A stretch of 64,000 nucleotides of DNA from Kribbella caucasensis. Lineage in GTDB: Bacteria; Actinomycetota; Actinomycetes; Propionibacteriales; Kribbellaceae. The translations under genes were made by a program, and so were the position numbers. This document shows, in pieces, positions 1 to 7,368 of the stretch. Where the stretch lies: assembly GCF_004361855.1 (NCBI RefSeq), contig NZ_SNWQ01000029.1:1-64000 (forward strand). Direction: 5' to 3'. The notes beneath the pieces were generated by a model. The model saw only the letters and a list, made by a program, of their open reading frames with translations. It was not told where the DNA came from and did not search any database. The stretch's first letter is position 1; each line of letters starts with the position of its first letter.

Positions 1-1
1 C

Positions 2-853
2 GGGAGCAGCTCCGCGGACCGGGATGGTCTGGTGTCTGGTGCCGCCGACAGTCCGTTCGACGGTGACGATGCCGATGAGTTGGGTGGGGCGGCTGGCGGC
101 GCCGATGCGATGGTGGTCATCCACGCCACCGGGGCCGAACTCCAAGCCCTGATCACCGGACAAACAGGCACCGGCGGCGAGGCCGAACACTACGGGCCGA
201 TCCCGCAGAACTCGCTCCGCAAACACCTCCTCAAAGCCCTCACCGACACCCTGCTACCGAACCTCGCCGACGCCGCCACCGGAGCCGGAGCCAGAGCCGG
301 TGCCGGAGCCGGCGCCGGAGCCGGTGCGAGTGCGGGGGCCGGTGGAGCCAGAGCCAGTGCCGGACCGGGTGCCGGTGCCGGACCACCATCTGGCCGGGGC
401 GGCTCCCGGCTCGATATTCGGGTCACCGACCAGCCACCCGCCAGCGATCCGAACCGGTACACGCCGTCGGCTGCGCTGGACCGGTATGTCCGGCTCCGGG
501 ACCGCACCTGCAGGTTCCCCGGCTGCAACCGGCCGGCCGAGTTCACCGACCTCGACCACCGCATCGCCTTCGGCGCCGGTGGCCGCACCACCGCGGACAA
601 CCTGCAGTGCCTATGCCGACACCACCACCGCCTCAAGCATGAAGGCGGCTGGAAGATCCACCAACACCCCGACGGCACCCACACCTGGATCAGCCCCACC
701 GGCCGCCGCTACCGCGAGAACAGCCCACCCGCCAATCGGACGCCGACCGGCCCAGCGTCACCCGGCCCACCATCGCCCGGCCCACCATCGCCCGGGCCAC
801 CATCGCCCGGGCCGGCAAATGAACTGATCCACCACGAGCGCCACAGCGTATGA
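2..853 (+). CDS. HNH endonuclease domain protein (DUF222/13E12-type), C-terminal part
   Basis: The reading frame is open from the first bases of the window, so the N-terminal part (expected to hold DUF222) lies outside it; a GTG at 32 is in frame but is probably not the true start. About 283 residues are visible. An Ala-Gly-rich low-complexity tract (about 295-390) separates the upstream part from an HNH nuclease module: RDRTCRFPGCNRPAEFTDLDH, then an asparagine in TTADNLQCLCRHHH. The Cys pairs and the DH / N / H residues are the expected zinc and catalytic positions. The C-terminus is Pro-rich, built from four 15-nt tandem units. DUF222/HNH proteins occur in many copies in actinobacterial genomes and their biological role is unsettled. 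A second, full-length member lies at 38109-40100. Confidence 0.8.
   Translation, partial: GSSSADRDGLVSGAADSPFDGDDADELGGAAGGADAMVVIHATGAELQALITGQTGTGGEAEHYGPIPQNSLRKHLLKALTDTLLPNLADAATGAGARAGAGAGAGAGASAGAGGARASAGPGAGAGPPSGRGGSRLDIRVTDQPPASDPNRYTPSAALDRYVRLRDRTCRFPGCNRPAEFTDLDHRIAFGAGGRTTADNLQCLCRHHHRLKHEGGWKIHQHPDGTHTWISPTGRRYRENSPPANRTPTGPASPGPPSPGPPSPGPPSPGPANELIHHERHSV
751..810 (+). repeat. 15-nt tandem repeat, four units, inside the HNH gene
   Basis: Four consecutive 15-nt units of the type CCCACCATCGCCCGG start at 751, 766, 781 and 796. The second and third are identical, the fourth differs at its first base and the first is more diverged. They encode a Pro-Ser-Pro-Gly-Pro ladder at the C-terminus of the HNH protein. 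Units of this size expand and contract easily, so length polymorphism between strains is likely. Confidence 0.85.
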
Positions 854-899
854 GGCTGTCTCCGTGAGGGGATGTCCGGCGTGGTGGACTCAAGGCGGC

Positions 900-2018
900 T
901 CAGGGCTGGGGCGGTACGGCGTGCTCCAGGGCGGCGAGGAGGACGAGGGGGCGTTGGTCGGGGGCGGGGCGGACCTCGTTCATCAGGTAGGAGAAGGCGA
1001 TCTCGCGGCTCGGCCAGGCGCCATGTCGGGAGCCACCCGCTCCGGCGTGCCCGAAGGCGTCGGCGGGGCGGCCGAGATTCGCGGCAGGCACTTGGAGTTC
1101 GAAGCCGGCGCCGTAGGCGATCTCGCTCCCCCACGTCGGCTCGATTCCGCGCCGGATCTCCCGCCGGCCGAGCTCGACCGTCTCCGGGGTCAGGACCCGC
1201 AGGCCGTCCACCACGCCGACGAGCGAAGCATAGAAACGCGCCATCCCCCGCGCGGTCCCGAATCCGCCGACCGCGGCGAGGCCGGCGCTGCGGTACTCGG
1301 GGCTGTTCCAGATCTTCTCGGCGCCGGGCACCCATAGCGGATTGCGGTTGAGCCGCAGGAGTGGATCGCTCTGCGACTCATCCACAAGTACGCTGTCGGG
1401 CGCCACCATCGTCGCCGCGCGCCAGTGGAGGTCGTCCGGTAGCCCGATCCACACTTCCAGGTCCAGCGGTACGGCGAACTCCTCGGCGAAGAACCGGCTC
1501 ACGGTTCGCCCGTCGATCCGGCGTACCAACTCGTCGACCAGCCAGCCCCAGGTGATCGCGTGGTACATGAACGCGGCCCGCGGATCCGCCGACGGAGCCT
1601 GGCCCGCCAGGTGCGCGGCCATCACGTCATGGTCGAGGAGATCGGCGTACCCGGCCTCGACCCACGGCAACCGGGCCTGATGTGAGATCACCTCCGCCAC
1701 CGTGATCGCCCCCTTCCCCGCGGCTGCGAACGAAGGCCAGTAGCGGCTCACCGGAGCGTCGAGCGACACCTGACCACGCTGGACCAACAGCAGAACGCAG
1801 GCCGATGCGAGCCCCTTGGTCCCCGAGAACATCAACTGCACCGTGTCGCGATCCCACTCGCCTCCGGTGTCGCGGTCCGCCGTACCGCCCCACAGGTCGA
1901 CCACCAGCCGACCATCCTGGTACGCCGCGAAGGCCGCCCCCAGCTCATCGCGCTCGGCGAAGTTCCGTGCGAACGCCTCGGCCACATCCTCGAATCCCGC
2001 CGCTGTGTATCCGTCCAT
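900..2018 (-). CDS. Beta-lactamase-family serine hydrolase (EstB-like esterase)
   Basis: Class C beta-lactamase fold hydrolase of about 372 residues with no signal peptide, so probably a cytoplasmic esterase or peptidase rather than a secreted antibiotic-inactivating enzyme. The nucleophile motif SxxK is SGTK at about residues 65-68 and the catalytic Tyr is in MYHAITWG near residue 152. I chose the ATG at 2018 over an in-frame ATG at 2045: a TACTAT -10 box lies exactly 7 nt upstream of 2018, which fits a leaderless transcript, and the 2045 start would lie inside the operator. The gene diverges from the TetR gene and shares its operator with that gene and with the MFS gene at 2616-3794, so the three probably form one small regulon. 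The substrate is unknown. Confidence 0.85.
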   Translation of the reverse strand: MDGYTAAGFEDVAEAFARNFAERDELGAAFAAYQDGRLVVDLWGGTADRDTGGEWDRDTVQLMFSGTKGLASACVLLLVQRGQVSLDAPVSRYWPSFAAAGKGAITVAEVISHQARLPWVEAGYADLLDHDVMAAHLAGQAPSADPRAAFMYHAITWGWLVDELVRRIDGRTVSRFFAEEFAVPLDLEVWIGLPDDLHWRAATMVAPDSVLVDESQSDPLLRLNRNPLWVPGAEKIWNSPEYRSAGLAAVGGFGTARGMARFYASLVGVVDGLRVLTPETVELGRREIRRGIEPTWGSEIAYGAGFELQVPAANLGRPADAFGHAGAGGSRHGAWPSREIAFSYLMNEVRPAPDQRPLVLLAALEHAVPPQP

Positions 2019-2025
2019 GCGCGAG

Positions 2026-2047
2026 ATAGTACCGATCGGTCTCATCT
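2026..2047 (-). promoter_or_regulatory. Promoter and TetR-type operator of the serine hydrolase gene
   Basis: Read on the minus strand, the 18-bp box AGATGAGACCGATCGGTA (2030-2047) runs into a -10 hexamer TACTAT (2026-2031), followed by 7 nt and the ATG at 2018. The core ACCGATCGGT is a perfect 10-bp palindrome. A TTGGTG about 18 nt upstream of the -10 may be the -35. The same box in the same place relative to the -10 occurs upstream of the TetR gene and the MFS gene. Confidence 0.7.
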
Positions 2048-2061
2048 AACACCAACGATCC

Positions 2062-2089
2062 TTCACCAGATGAGACAGATCGGTATCCT
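2062..2089 (+). promoter_or_regulatory. Promoter and operator of the TetR gene
   Basis: TTCACC (2062-2067), 16 nt, TATCCT (2084-2089) forms a reasonable sigma-A-type promoter. The spacer is occupied by AGATGAGACAGATCGGTA (2068-2085), 17 of 18 bases identical to the box in front of the divergent hydrolase gene. Its last two bases overlap the -10. Repression by occlusion of RNA polymerase and autoregulation by the adjacent TetR protein are inferred. Confidence 0.65.
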
Positions 2090-2110
2090 GTTCGGCGGAG
2101 GTGGTGCACG

Positions 2111-2692
2111 ATGCCGGTCAAAGCCGGTGAGCGACTGGATCCCGAGGCGACGAAGACCCGGATCCTGGCGGCGGCGTCCGACGTCTTCATCCGGCGCGGC
2201 ATCCACGCGGTCGGGATCAACGAGATCGCCGAGGCGGCCGGCGCATCCAAGCTCACCATCTACAAGAACTTCGGTTCCAAGGACGGCCTGGTCGAGGCGG
2301 TGCTGACCGACCGGACCCGGCGAGTGCGCGCGTGGCACGAGCAGGCGGTCGAGCAGGCTGAGACCGGCCGCGACCGGATCCTGGCCGTCTTCGACCTTGT
2401 CGCGACCTGGTACGCCGAGGCCGGGTTCCGCGGTTGCGCGATGATGAACGCGGCAACCGAGGACCGCGGCCGGGACGGCACCCCACGGCAACTGGCCCAG
2501 GATCACCTGAACTTCTACCGCGACCTCTTCAGTCGACTCCTCTCCGAGGCAGGCGTACGCGATCCCGAGACCACGGCGCGTCAGCTGGTCGTCGTACTCG
2601 AGGGCGCGACCCTCATCAGTGCGGTCGATCGGGATCCCGGGCTAGGAGCCGAGGCGCGGGCGATCGTGGAGACTCTGCTCGACGCGGCTTGA
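2111..2692 (+). CDS. TetR/AcrR family transcriptional regulator
   Basis: Repressor of 193 residues with an N-terminal TetR helix-turn-helix (about residues 14-60: TRILAAASDVFIRRG, then INEIAEAAGASKLTIYKNF, then KDGLVEAVL) and a helical ligand-binding C-terminal domain. GGAGG lies 9 nt before the ATG at 2111. It is divergent from the serine hydrolase and its 3' end overlaps the convergent MFS gene by 77 bp. Three copies of an 18-bp box with a TetR-like dyad sit at its own promoter, the hydrolase promoter and the MFS promoter, which makes it a local regulator of an efflux/hydrolase pair, probably induced by a small molecule that the pair handles. The ligand cannot be read from the sequence. Confidence 0.92.
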   Translation: MPVKAGERLDPEATKTRILAAASDVFIRRGIHAVGINEIAEAAGASKLTIYKNFGSKDGLVEAVLTDRTRRVRAWHEQAVEQAETGRDRILAVFDLVATWYAEAGFRGCAMMNAATEDRGRDGTPRQLAQDHLNFYRDLFSRLLSEAGVRDPETTARQLVVVLEGATLISAVDRDPGLGAEARAIVETLLDAA

Positions 2693-3794
2693 GGTACCCC
2701 AGACACACGAACACACAGGCCGCCGCAACTCCCGCGGCGACCAGGAACGCGGTCGAGAATCCGAGCCGCTCCGCCACGAGTCCACCGAGCGGACCCGCCG
2801 CCATCACACCGAGATCCCAGAACGATGTCATCACGCCCATCGACACGCCCGGCCGCAACCCACGCACCCGGTCGAGCGTGATCGACACGCAGGCCGGGTA
2901 GATCAACGCCAACCCGAGCCCGGCCATCGCGGTGAACACCAACGCACCCACAGCCCCGTCGGCAAAAGCGATCCCGATGAGCGCCACCGCCTCGATCGCG
3001 ACCGTTGACGCTGCCACCGCACGTCCGCCGTGCCGATCGACCGCAGGGCTCCCCGCAAACCTGACCACCAGGAACGCCGCCCCGAACACCGTGAGCGCGA
3101 CGCCATCCCCATCGATGCCGTCCGCCCGCAATCGCAGGACCAGCAACGCCGCAACCGTCCCATAACAGTACGCCGCCAGCCCGATGGTTGCGCCTGGCAA
3201 CGGTACGCCGACGGGCAGCAGATCACGGACCCGGCGGATCCGGACCAACGGCTCGACCCGGCCGGGATCCCCGCGGGTGGTGAACACCAGCACCATCGAC
3301 ACCCCCGCGAGGCCGACAACGGTCCACCAGACCCAGTCCCCCACCAGCGACGCGATCACTGGCCCACCAGCCAGACCACCCCACATCGACAACCCGAACC
3401 ATCCCGCGACCCGCCCGCGCTGAGCCACCCGCGTCCCGGTCAGCACCCACGGCAACGCGGCCGAGAACAACGCCGCCTCCCCCGCACCCATCACCAGCCG
3501 CGCAGCCAGCAGAGCCACCAGATTCGGCGCGATCAACTGCCCGAGACCACCGGCAGCCGTCAGAACTCCGCCGGCCAGTACGACGGGACGCGACCATCCA
3601 CCATCCGCCAGCCAGCCGGCGAACGGCCGCCCGCAAGCCGTCGCCAGGAACGCGATCCCTACCGCGGTCCCGCTGGCCAGCGCACCCCCGCCGAACTTCT
3701 CCGGCACATACGCCGGTAACGCCTGCAACGCGGCCCCGAACGCCAGGTACCCACAGAACACCGCTGCCCACAACCGCCGTACCGGAACCGCCAT
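2616..3794 (-). CDS. MFS transporter
   Basis: Major facilitator superfamily protein of 392 residues, close to the usual 400 with 12 membrane helices. A loop 2-3 signature-like segment (GRPFAGWLADGGWSRPVVL) follows helix 2, and the helices are rich in Gly, Ala and Leu. The charged C-terminal tail lies on DNA that is also coding for the end of the convergent TetR gene. Helix content and size fit a proton-driven drug or metabolite exporter. The start ATG at 3794 is 7 nt downstream of a TATCAT -10 element, so the mRNA is probably leaderless, and the operator shared with the TetR gene abuts that -10. Expression is therefore probably controlled by the neighbouring TetR protein. Confidence 0.88.
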   Translation of the reverse strand: MAVPVRRLWAAVFCGYLAFGAALQALPAYVPEKFGGGALASGTAVGIAFLATACGRPFAGWLADGGWSRPVVLAGGVLTAAGGLGQLIAPNLVALLAARLVMGAGEAALFSAALPWVLTGTRVAQRGRVAGWFGLSMWGGLAGGPVIASLVGDWVWWTVVGLAGVSMVLVFTTRGDPGRVEPLVRIRRVRDLLPVGVPLPGATIGLAAYCYGTVAALLVLRLRADGIDGDGVALTVFGAAFLVVRFAGSPAVDRHGGRAVAASTVAIEAVALIGIAFADGAVGALVFTAMAGLGLALIYPACVSITLDRVRGLRPGVSMGVMTSFWDLGVMAAGPLGGLVAERLGFSTAFLVAAGVAAACVFVCLGYLKPRRAESPRSPAPRLLARDPDRPH

Positions 3795-3801
3795 GCCGGA
3801 G

Positions 3802-3823
3802 ATGATACCGGTCGTTCTTATCT
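3802..3823 (-). promoter_or_regulatory. Promoter and third TetR-type operator, in front of the MFS gene
   Basis: On the minus strand AGATAAGAACGACCGGTA (3806-3823) runs into TATCAT (3802-3807), followed by 7 nt and the ATG at 3794. Spacing to the -10 and to the start codon is identical to that of the serine hydrolase promoter. Fourteen of 18 positions are invariant in all three boxes. Confidence 0.62.
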
Positions 3824-3834
3824 CCGGGAACCGT

Positions 3835-4512
3835 CTATCCGCTGGGGCTGACCAGGCCGGATTCGTAGGCGACGATGACGGCTTGGACTCGGTCGCGGAG
3901 GGCGAGTTTGGCGAGGATGCGGGCGACGTGGGTCTTGACGGTCGCCTCGGACAGTTGGAGGCGGGCGGCGAGTTCGGCGTTGGTCAGGCCCTGGGCCAGC
4001 AGTTGCAGTACCTCGAGCTCGCGGGCGGTCAGCGTGGCCAGGTCGCGATGGATCGCGGTCGAGTCGGCGTCCCGGCGGGCGAACCGTTCGACCAGGCGGC
4101 GGGTGATGGCCGGCGCCAGCAATGCGTCGCCGTCGCGGACCATCCGGACGGCGGCGACCAGGTGTTCCGGGGTGACGTCCTTGAGCAGGAAACCGCTGGC
4201 ACCGGCGGACAGGGCCGCGTAGACGTAGTGGTCGAGGTCGAACGTGGTCAGGATGATCACCCGTGGTTCACCGTTGCCGCCGGCAAGTATGCGCCGGGTG
4301 GCCTCCAGCCCGTCCATCTCCGGCATCCGGATGTCCATCAGAACCACGTCAGGCCGGGTACGGCGTACGGCCTCGACGGCGTCGGCACCGTTGACCGCTT
4401 CGGCGACCACGTCGATGCCGTCGCTGGTGAGGATCATCCGGAAGCCGGCCCGGACCAGCGCCTGGTCGTCGGCGACCACCACTCGCAGCGGCGCGGTCCC
4501 TGGGCCTGTCAC
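3835..4512 (-). CDS. NarL/FixJ-family response regulator
   Basis: Response regulator of 225 residues. The receiver domain (about 9-125) has the acidic pair DD at 15-16, the phosphoacceptor D60 in VVLMDIRMPE and the conserved Lys in FLLKD. A LuxR-type helix-turn-helix (about 158-202, LTARELEVLQLLAQG then SEATVKTHVARILAKL) binds DNA. The gene overlaps the upstream histidine kinase gene by 4 bp (ATGA), so the two are translationally coupled. An ABC transporter of the MacB type lies just beyond the TnpB insertion; kinase/regulator pairs of this kind commonly control an adjacent ABC transporter, so that was probably the original target. Confidence 0.93.
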   Translation of the reverse strand: MTGPGTAPLRVVVADDQALVRAGFRMILTSDGIDVVAEAVNGADAVEAVRRTRPDVVLMDIRMPEMDGLEATRRILAGGNGEPRVIILTTFDLDHYVYAALSAGASGFLLKDVTPEHLVAAVRMVRDGDALLAPAITRRLVERFARRDADSTAIHRDLATLTARELEVLQLLAQGLTNAELAARLQLSEATVKTHVARILAKLALRDRVQAVIVAYESGLVSPSG

Positions 4513-5825
4513 TGTGCCTCCAGAGGGATCAGTGCGGTGACCCGGTAGCCACCGCTGAGGCGTGGTCCGGTCTGCAGGGTTCCACCGTAGACGGCGAGCC
4601 GTTCGCGGAGGCCGACGAGCCCGTGTCCGTTGCCGGTGGCGGCCGCGGCGGTCGGCGTACCGCCGGTGTCGGTGACCTCGACCCGGAGACGGTCGTTGCC
4701 GTAGTCAACCAGTACCGTGGCGGCCGCGCCCGCGGCGTGCTTCATCGTGTTCGTCAGCGCCTCCTGGACCACCCGGTAGGCGGCCAGCTCGATACCTGAG
4801 GGCAGGGCGCGAACCTGCCCGACCGTCGACAGCTCGACCGGTACGCCGATGTCGCGCACCCCCAGCACCAGCGCCTCCAGCCCGTCGAGACCCGGCTGCG
4901 GCGCGAACTCGGTCGGGTCGGTCGGCTCGGTCTTGGCTGCCGGATCGTTGCCATCGCCATCCATCGTGAGCAGGCCCATCACGTTTCGAAGCTCGGTCAT
5001 CGCGGCCCGCCCGCCGGCCTCGACCGCCAGCAGCGCCTCGCGGGCCTCGTCCGGGTTGGCGTCCATGACTTTGCGGGCGGCGCCGGCCTGGATGACCATG
5101 ACGCTGACGTTGTGCGTGACCACGTCGTGCAGTTCCCGGGCGATCCGGGCACGCTCGTACTCCGCCGCGCGGCGGAGCGCGTCGGCCTGATCGCGTTCCA
5201 GCGCGGACACCCGCTCGCGCCCCTCGTCGGCATGGCGTTTCCACCGGCGCAGCCCGTCGGCCGCGACCGCGATCGGCACCAGGATCAGAAACGGGACCGA
5301 GCCCTCCGGGACGGTGGGCACCGCCGGTTCCTGGAGCTGGGTGTACAGGAATGCCGCCAGCGGCAGGCTCACCAGGGCCGGCACCCGGTAGGGGCTGTAG
5401 ACGGCGGCGGTGTAGGCAGCGATGACACAGACATAGAACGAGAGCCTCAGCGCGGCGTTGGAGTCGGTCACAAACGGCGCGATGGCGAGCACAACCCACA
5501 GGACCGCCAGCGGATACCGGCGGCGCAGTATCAGCGGCAGCACCACAACCAGCATCAGCAGGACCGCGAGGCCGACGTGATCTTGGTCTATCGGCGGGAA
5601 CGGCTCCCTGATCAGGCCGGGCGGCTCCCCAGGCACAAAGACGACGTCGGGCGCAGGGCGATCGCCGCCGTCACCACCACTGAACTTGAGCGCCACCAGG
5701 CCGAGGCCCAGCGCGAGGACCACGTCGAAGATCTGGCCGCGCCGCGACAACGGCGGCAGCTCACCGGACGGCCGCATCAGCAGCCTGACTCCGGCCCGCA
5801 GCCGTTCGGCCACCGCTACCTTCAT
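4509..5825 (-). CDS. Sensor histidine kinase, HisKA_3 family
   Basis: Membrane histidine kinase of about 438 residues. The N-terminal half has several hydrophobic segments (roughly residues 33-47, 84-100, 106-120, 128-165, 177-190) with little extracytoplasmic sequence, the usual intramembrane-sensing layout. The H-box is ARELHDVVTHNVSV with the phosphoacceptor His near residue 233. A HATPase domain follows (ALTNTMKHA; GHGLVGLRERL). A TTG at 5843 would add six residues; I prefer the ATG at 5825. The left end of a TnpB element begins about 23 bp upstream, so the native promoter may have been displaced. It partners the response regulator at 3835-4512. Confidence 0.9.
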   Translation of the reverse strand: MKVAVAERLRAGVRLLMRPSGELPPLSRRGQIFDVVLALGLGLVALKFSGGDGGDRPAPDVVFVPGEPPGLIREPFPPIDQDHVGLAVLLMLVVVLPLILRRRYPLAVLWVVLAIAPFVTDSNAALRLSFYVCVIAAYTAAVYSPYRVPALVSLPLAAFLYTQLQEPAVPTVPEGSVPFLILVPIAVAADGLRRWKRHADEGRERVSALERDQADALRRAAEYERARIARELHDVVTHNVSVMVIQAGAARKVMDANPDEAREALLAVEAGGRAAMTELRNVMGLLTMDGDGNDPAAKTEPTDPTEFAPQPGLDGLEALVLGVRDIGVPVELSTVGQVRALPSGIELAAYRVVQEALTNTMKHAAGAAATVLVDYGNDRLRVEVTDTGGTPTAAAATGNGHGLVGLRERLAVYGGTLQTGPRLSGGYRVTALIPLEAQ

Positions 5826-5847
5826 CGGATTCGTCGCCGGCAAGCTC

Positions 5848-5867
5848 CGTCGTTGAGGGCGGGGAGG
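5848..5867 (+). repeat. Left copy of 20-nt direct repeat bounding the TnpB element
   Basis: CGTCGTTGAGGGCGGGGAGG. It matches 7140-7159 at 17 of 20 positions in the same orientation. It lies 22 bp upstream of the ATG of the histidine kinase gene. Confidence 0.75.
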
Positions 5868-5929
5868 TACCGCGACTGCCTCCCTTCGGGAATCGGGAAT
5901 TGTCGGTCCCGGCTGATTGGGTAGATTCC

Positions 5930-7126
5930 ATGTCCCGGTTCCGGATGTACCCGACTCCCGCGCAGCAGATTGCGTTGCTGGAGCAGTGCGGGCACGCCCG
6001 GTACGTCTGGAACCTGGCGCTCGAGCAATGGTCCATGTGGACCCCCGCCAAAGGCCCGACGCCGGGCTTTGCTGAGCAGTGCCGGCAGTTGACCGAGGCG
6101 CGGGCCGTGTTCGGCTGGTTGCGGGCCGGATCCCAGACCGTGCAGCAGCAGGCGCTGCGGGACTTCGACCAGGCCGTCAAGAACTTCTACGCAGGCACCC
6201 ACCGGCGGCCGACCTGGCGCAAGGCCGGGCTGCACGAGGGTTTTCGCATCGTCGGCGCGCAGACGTCCAGGGTCGTCAAGCTGAACCGCAAGTGGGCCGC
6301 GGTCAAGCTGCCCAAGATCGGCTGGGTCCGGTTCCGGCTGTCCCGTGCCGTTCCCGACGCGAAGTCGTACCGCATCACCTGCGACCGGATGGGCCGCTGG
6401 CACATCGCCTTCGCCGTCATCCCGCCGCCGGTCCCCGCACCCGGCACGGGCGAGGTCGTCGGGGTGGACCGCGGCGTCACCGTCTCGGCGGCCCTGTCCA
6501 CCGGCGAGCTGCTGACGTGCCCCGGGCTGACGGACCGTGAACAGGCCCGGCTGAAGCACCTGCAACGTCGCCTCGCCCGGTGCCGTCCCGGCTCCAAGCG
6601 CCGTCGGCGGGTGCAGGCCGCGATCGCCAAGCTCCATGCCCGGGCCGCCGATCGGCGCAGGGACTGGGTGGAGAAGACCAGCACCGACGTCGCCCGACGC
6701 TTCGACGTCATCCGCGTGGAAGACCTGCGGGTCGCGCAGATGACCCGGCGCCCCAAGCCGAAATCCGATCCCCAACGACCAGGGAGATACCTGCCGAACC
6801 GCCGCCGCGCCAAAGCCGGACTCAACCGCGGCATCCTCGCCAACGGCTGGGGCGACCTGGTGACCCGGCTGGAGCACAAGGCCACCGGCCGGGTCGAGAA
6901 AGTGAATCCTGCGTACACGCCGCAGACCTGTAGCGTCTGTGGGCACTGCGCACCGGGAAACCGCGAGAGCCAAGCGGTGTTCCGGTGCGTGGCCTGCGGA
7001 CATCAGGCGAACGCGGACGTGAACGCGGCAGTCAACATCGCGGCCGGACGGGCCGTCAGCGCACGCCGAGAGACGCCACCGCGGGTCTCGCCGAAGCGTG
7101 AACCTCAACACGCTACCTCCGCGTAG
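5930..7126 (+). CDS. tnpB: TnpB, RNA-guided nuclease of an IS200/IS605-type element
   Basis: TnpB of about 398 residues from the ATG at 5930; an in-frame TTG at 5900 is less likely. Start MSRFRMYPTPAQQ is typical of the family. The N-terminal helix-turn-helix / wedge region leads to a RuvC nuclease split around a zinc ribbon. All three RuvC acidic residues are visible: D180 in GVDRGV, E264 in VEDLRV and D363 in NADVNAAVNI. The zinc ribbon is CSVC (334/337) and CVAC (353/356). TnpB proteins use an RNA made from the element's right end to cut DNA next to a short target motif, which favours element retention. The catalytic set is complete, so the protein is probably active. Confidence 0.93.
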   Translation: MSRFRMYPTPAQQIALLEQCGHARYVWNLALEQWSMWTPAKGPTPGFAEQCRQLTEARAVFGWLRAGSQTVQQQALRDFDQAVKNFYAGTHRRPTWRKAGLHEGFRIVGAQTSRVVKLNRKWAAVKLPKIGWVRFRLSRAVPDAKSYRITCDRMGRWHIAFAVIPPPVPAPGTGEVVGVDRGVTVSAALSTGELLTCPGLTDREQARLKHLQRRLARCRPGSKRRRRVQAAIAKLHARAADRRRDWVEKTSTDVARRFDVIRVEDLRVAQMTRRPKPKSDPQRPGRYLPNRRRAKAGLNRGILANGWGDLVTRLEHKATGRVEKVNPAYTPQTCSVCGHCAPGNRESQAVFRCVACGHQANADVNAAVNIAAGRAVSARRETPPRVSPKREPQHATSA

Positions 7127-7163
7127 TAGTTGGAATCCTCGTCCTTCAGGGTGGGGAGGACGT
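6990..7163 (+). ncRNA. Probable omega/reRNA of TnpB
   Basis: In characterised TnpB elements the guide RNA is transcribed across the 3' end of tnpB and the right-end hairpin, with the guide coming from DNA just outside the element. The corresponding stretch here is the last part of tnpB plus 7127-7163, with a stem near 7137-7159. The 5' end is not visible. If the boundary is at GTCAA (7161-7165) the guide would begin near 7164-7166. This is inference from family knowledge. Confidence 0.35.
7140..7159 (+). repeat. Right copy of 20-nt direct repeat bounding the TnpB element
   Basis: CGTCCTTCAGGGTGGGGAGG. It forms one arm and the loop of the right-end hairpin and matches the left copy at 5848-5867 in 17 of 20 positions. 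Confidence 0.75.
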
Positions 7164-7368
7164 CAACAGCCCATTCTGACCGACTGCCCGGCCGGCGGCG
7201 TCAGCCTCGCTGACCATCTGGGATACATCGCTCGACTACATCGCAGGGATGACACCGGCCGGTCTCATCCATTCGCGGTACGGCAAATGCCTCCGGAGGC
7301 CGACGCGCCCGCTCCAGGACCGGACCTAGCGTCGGGCCGACGGAAGCAGACGAGCTCTGAGGGGAGCC

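Larger units (their letters stand above)
5848..7163 (+). mobile_element. Solitary TnpB element (IS200/IS605-like, no TnpA)
   Basis: About 1.3 kb carrying only tnpB. Both ends have G-rich hairpin-forming sequence typical of this superfamily: on the left GGGAGG ... CCTCCC (about 5862-5885), on the right a stem formed by CCTCGTCC and GGGTGGGGAGG (7137-7159). A 20-nt imperfect direct repeat (17 of 20) marks the two ends. The right end closely resembles the hairpin that closes many actinobacterial tnpB elements. No Y1 transposase gene (tnpA) is present, so movement would need a transposase in trans. The element sits between the kinase start (5825) and the ABC transporter operon (7369). The exact boundaries are not proven. 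Confidence 0.75.

Noticed and set aside
295..390. Ala/Gly tract in the left HNH gene read as an antigen-like or silk-like protein
   Set aside because: It is a linker between DUF222 and HNH, with codon repeats typical of GC-rich slippage.
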